From the NCBI GenBank assembly GCA_031373545.1, contig JANMMT010000013.1, positions 1-15,816 on the forward strand: a stretch of 15,816 nt of DNA, in the 5' to 3' direction. This document shows positions 14,617 through 15,816 of this stretch, piece after piece (positions within the stretch are counted from its first letter, which is position 1; each line of letters opens with the position of its first letter). The position numbers were made by a program, and so were the translations under genes. Source of the stretch: JADCCX01 sp031373545 (GTDB lineage: Bacteria; Pseudomonadota; Alphaproteobacteria; Rhizobiales; Beijerinckiaceae). The notes beneath the pieces were generated by a model, which searched no databases, was not told where the DNA came from, and was given only the letters and a program-made list of their open reading frames with translations.

Positions 14617-15048
14617 ATGCCTCTGATCAGGCTCACCTATCGCAGCCAAAATGCCATGCACATGCCCGCCCAGCGCATGATGATCCATTACAACGACATC
14701 GTGAGTACGGCCCGCGCCAACAACCCCCGCATGGGCATTTGCGGCTTCCTGATGTTCGACCGCGTCTATTTCTATCAGGTGCTGGAGGGAGAGCAGGCAG
14801 CCGTGCATGAACTCTACACAGCCATTTCACGGGATGTTCGCCACGAGAACATCGAATTGCTGTCCGAACATGCGATCGCACAGCCTTATTTCAGCGATTG
14901 GTCCATGGCGTCATTCCTGAGCGATGATGCCAGCCATCCGCTGCAGGTCAAACACGGCATCAAGCCCAATGCGCTCATTCCGGCTGAGGATTTCATCAAT
15001 TTTGCGATGGACTTCGTATCGCAGGAGACCGAAGCCGACGTGCCTTGA
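14617..15048 (+). CDS. Single-domain BLUF blue-light sensor
   Basis: FAD-binding photoreceptor of the short, PixD/BlrB-like class that signals through protein contacts. The start ATG at 14617 is preferred because AGGA lies 8 bases upstream and the protein begins MPLIRLTYRS, as short BLUF proteins do; an ATG at 14530 would add 29 residues without a match. Of 143 residues, the residues of the flavin hydrogen-bond switch are present by alignment to Slr1694: Tyr8, Asn36 in ANNPRMGICG, Gln54 in FYQVLEGE, plus Trp95 and Met97 in DWSMASF. No output domain is fused; about 45 residues follow the BLUF core. The 3' end overlaps a tandem repeat. It is transcribed divergently from degP and convergently towards rplQ. 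Its signalling partner is not in the window. Confidence 0.93.
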   Translation: MPLIRLTYRSQNAMHMPAQRMMIHYNDIVSTARANNPRMGICGFLMFDRVYFYQVLEGEQAAVHELYTAISRDVRHENIELLSEHAIAQPYFSDWSMASFLSDDASHPLQVKHGIKPNALIPAEDFINFAMDFVSQETEADVP

Positions 15049-15116
15049 AACCGACCTGCCTTGAAGGCGACGTGCCTTGAAGGCGACCCGGCTTGAAGCT
15101 GACGTGCTCTGACACT
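15037..15116. repeat. Five-copy 16-bp tandem repeat at the 3' end of the BLUF gene
   Basis: Units start at 15037, 15053, 15069, 15085 and 15101 and follow the form GAC(G/C)TGCCTTGAAGGC, with units 1-3 nearly identical and units 4 and 5 degenerate. The first unit carries the last three codons (Asp-Val-Pro) and the TGA stop of the BLUF gene, so each copy repeats a stop-codon-bearing gene end. Because the unit is 16 bases, not a multiple of three, further copies fall in different frames. It looks like slippage-born duplication. Confidence 0.85.
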
Positions 15117-15133
15117 CGACCAAGCCGCGCATG

Positions 15134-15157
15134 AAAAAGGCGGCCCGAAAGCCGCCT
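15134..15157 (-). terminator. Intrinsic terminator of the rpoA-rplQ transcript
   Basis: On the minus strand GGCGGC (15156-15151), loop TTTCGG (15150-15145) and GCCGCC (15144-15139) form a perfect 6-bp GC stem, extended by one A-T pair, and a run of five T follows (15138-15134). It lies 26 bases after the rplQ stop. On the plus strand it is preceded, not followed, by A, so it would stop BLUF transcription only weakly. Confidence 0.8.
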
Positions 15158-15182
15158 CCTTGATGGTCCGAGGTGCAAAACC

Positions 15183-15614
15183 TCAGTCTTCGGTCTGGTC
15201 CTGCCCGGCGCGTTCCGACGCAACGCGCTCAAGATCGGCCTTGCCCTTGGCGCTCACGTCGCGGTCCACGAATTCGATGACAGCCAGAGGCGCGTTGTCA
15301 CCAAAGCGGAAGCCCGCCTTCATGATGCGCAGGTAGCCGCCATTGCGGGCCTTGTAACGTGGTCCGATGACGTCGAACAGCTTGCGCACGACATCAACTT
15401 CCTTGATCTGCGCGATGGCCTGACGGCGCGCATGCAGGTCACCGCGCTTGGCGAGGGTGACGAGCTTTTCCACGACAGGGCGAAGGTCTTTGGCCTTCGG
15501 CAGCGTGGTGATGATCTGCTCGTGGGTGATCAGCGCTTGCGACATGTTGCTGAACATTGCCTTGCGGTGTGATGCGGTTCTGCTGAACCGACGACCGCGA
15601 AATCCGTGACGCAT
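15183..15614 (-). CDS. rplQ: 50S ribosomal protein L17
   Basis: Structural protein of the large ribosomal subunit near the exit tunnel. The 143-residue product begins MRHGFRGRRFSRTASHRKAM and continues LITHEQIITTLPKAKDLRPV and VEKLVTLAKRGDLHARRQA, all typical of L17; the first motif has F-R-G-R-R-F where many relatives have K-A-G-R-K-L. The C-terminal part, GGYLRIMKAGFRFGDNAPLAVIEFVD (GGYLRI, FRFGDNAPLA), is also conserved. It has an acidic tail (about 20 residues) longer than in E. coli, as in other alphaproteobacteria. The ribosome site AAGGAGG lies 5 bases before the ATG at 15614. It follows rpoA on the same strand with a 93-base gap. Confidence 0.98.
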   Translation of the reverse strand: MRHGFRGRRFSRTASHRKAMFSNMSQALITHEQIITTLPKAKDLRPVVEKLVTLAKRGDLHARRQAIAQIKEVDVVRKLFDVIGPRYKARNGGYLRIMKAGFRFGDNAPLAVIEFVDRDVSAKGKADLERVASERAGQDQTED

Positions 15615-15631
15615 AATGGCCTCCTTTTGTG

Positions 15632-15689
15632 CGACCGCCGTGCCAAGGTACGGTCGTCAGGGCAACCGCCGGAGCATCATGCACCGGCG
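15632..15689 (-). other. Two hairpins in the rpoA-rplQ gap
   Basis: CGCCGG (15667-15672) / CCGGCG (15684-15689), extended inward past one A-A mismatch by GCAT / ATGC (15674-15677, 15679-15682), is an almost perfect dyad. CGACCG (15632-15637) / CGGTCG (15651-15656) is a second stem just before the rplQ ribosome site. Neither has a T-tract. They may stabilise or attenuate the message. Confidence 0.4.
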
Positions 15690-15707
15690 CATTGCGCTCT
15701 TTAAAAT

Positions 15708-15816
15708 TCAGTAGTGTTCCTCAAAACGCTTGGCGAGATCCTCGATGTTCTCGGGAGGGCCAGCCAGACACTTCCATACCAAGATGCAGGCCCATCTGCG
15801 CCAGCACTTCCTTGAT
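15708..15816 (-). CDS. rpoA: RNA polymerase alpha subunit, 3' end, frame-disrupted
   Basis: C-terminal end of the RNA polymerase alpha subunit; most of the gene lies beyond the window. From the edge the frame reads IKEVLAQMGLHLGMEVSGWP, the well-known alphaproteobacterial end of the alpha C-terminal domain. Here the expected continuation PENIEDLAKRFEEHY and stop (15708-15710) are present but in another frame. In the entry frame the sequence instead runs through eleven unrelated residues to a TGA at 15721-15723. Removing one base from the GGG run at 15757-15759 on the plus strand restores the canonical W-P-P-E-N reading. As rpoA is essential, a sequencing or assembly error near the sequence end is more likely than a broken gene. 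Coordinates use the conserved stop. Confidence 0.85.
   Translation of the reverse strand, partial: SRKCWRRWACILVWKCLAGPPENIEDLAKRFEEHY

Noticed and set aside
15037..15116. CRISPR array
   Set aside because: Units are 16 bases in direct tandem with no spacers and no cas genes nearby.
14911..15232. Minus-strand frames over the 16-bp tandem repeat
   Set aside because: The repetitive peptide (FKARRLQG type) is only the reverse reading of the tandem repeat; the frames overlap the BLUF gene and rplQ terminator and have no start signal.
15708..15760. Programmed ribosomal frameshift in rpoA
   Set aside because: The site is a short C run without a known slippery heptamer or clear downstream structure; an indel error is simpler.

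Overview
The window is GC-rich, densely coded DNA from an alphaproteobacterium, most likely of the order Hyphomicrobiales (Rhizobiales). The evidence is an ATP12-type F1-ATPase chaperone (a family of alphaproteobacteria and mitochondria), a class II B12-dependent ribonucleotide reductase of the long rhizobial type, and the gene run rpoA-rplQ-degP-rarA plus crcB-rluC-HAD-ATP12, which I recall as a recurrent neighbourhood in this order. Genus cannot be read from the sequence. There are 16 protein genes (two cut by the window edges) and no rRNA, tRNA, CRISPR array or insertion sequence that I can see.

Layout. 1-2396 (+): 3' two thirds of nrdJ, starting just before the catalytic N-P-C-S-E motif and carrying an in-frame palindromic repeat element near its end. 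2422-2968 (+): a compact, AT-richer toxin-antitoxin pair, a BrnT-family RNase toxin overlapping an Xre-type HTH antitoxin. 3011-4994 (+): a DUF2177 membrane protein and a SAM methyltransferase with a regulatory domain. 4980-10404 (-): pyrG, ATP12 chaperone, HAD phosphatase, a secreted protein with three PsiF-type repeats, an RluC/RluD-type pseudouridine synthase and the fluoride channel crcB. 10588-11541 (+): a Tat-exported TAXI solute-binding protein without its permease. 11554-14406 (-): rarA and degP. 14617-15048 (+): a single-domain BLUF blue-light receptor whose end runs into a 16-bp tandem repeat. 15183-15816 (-): rplQ and the 3' end of rpoA, in which the reading frame is broken by one extra base in a homopolymer.

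How the parts fit. Most genes are housekeeping: dNTP and CTP supply (nrdJ, pyrG), ATP synthase assembly (ATP12), rRNA modification (rluC), replication-fork rescue (rarA), envelope proteolysis (degP), transcription and translation (rpoA, rplQ). Laid into this core are accessory genes: BrnT/HTH, the PsiF-repeat protein, the TAXI receptor and BLUF. The most notable points are the rpoA frameshift, the repeat element translated inside nrdJ, the BrnT toxin paired with an Xre-type rather than a BrnA-type antitoxin, the PsiF-repeat protein with three cysteine-paired repeats, and the BLUF receptor sharing an intergenic region with degP. I found no clearly unprecedented multi-gene system.
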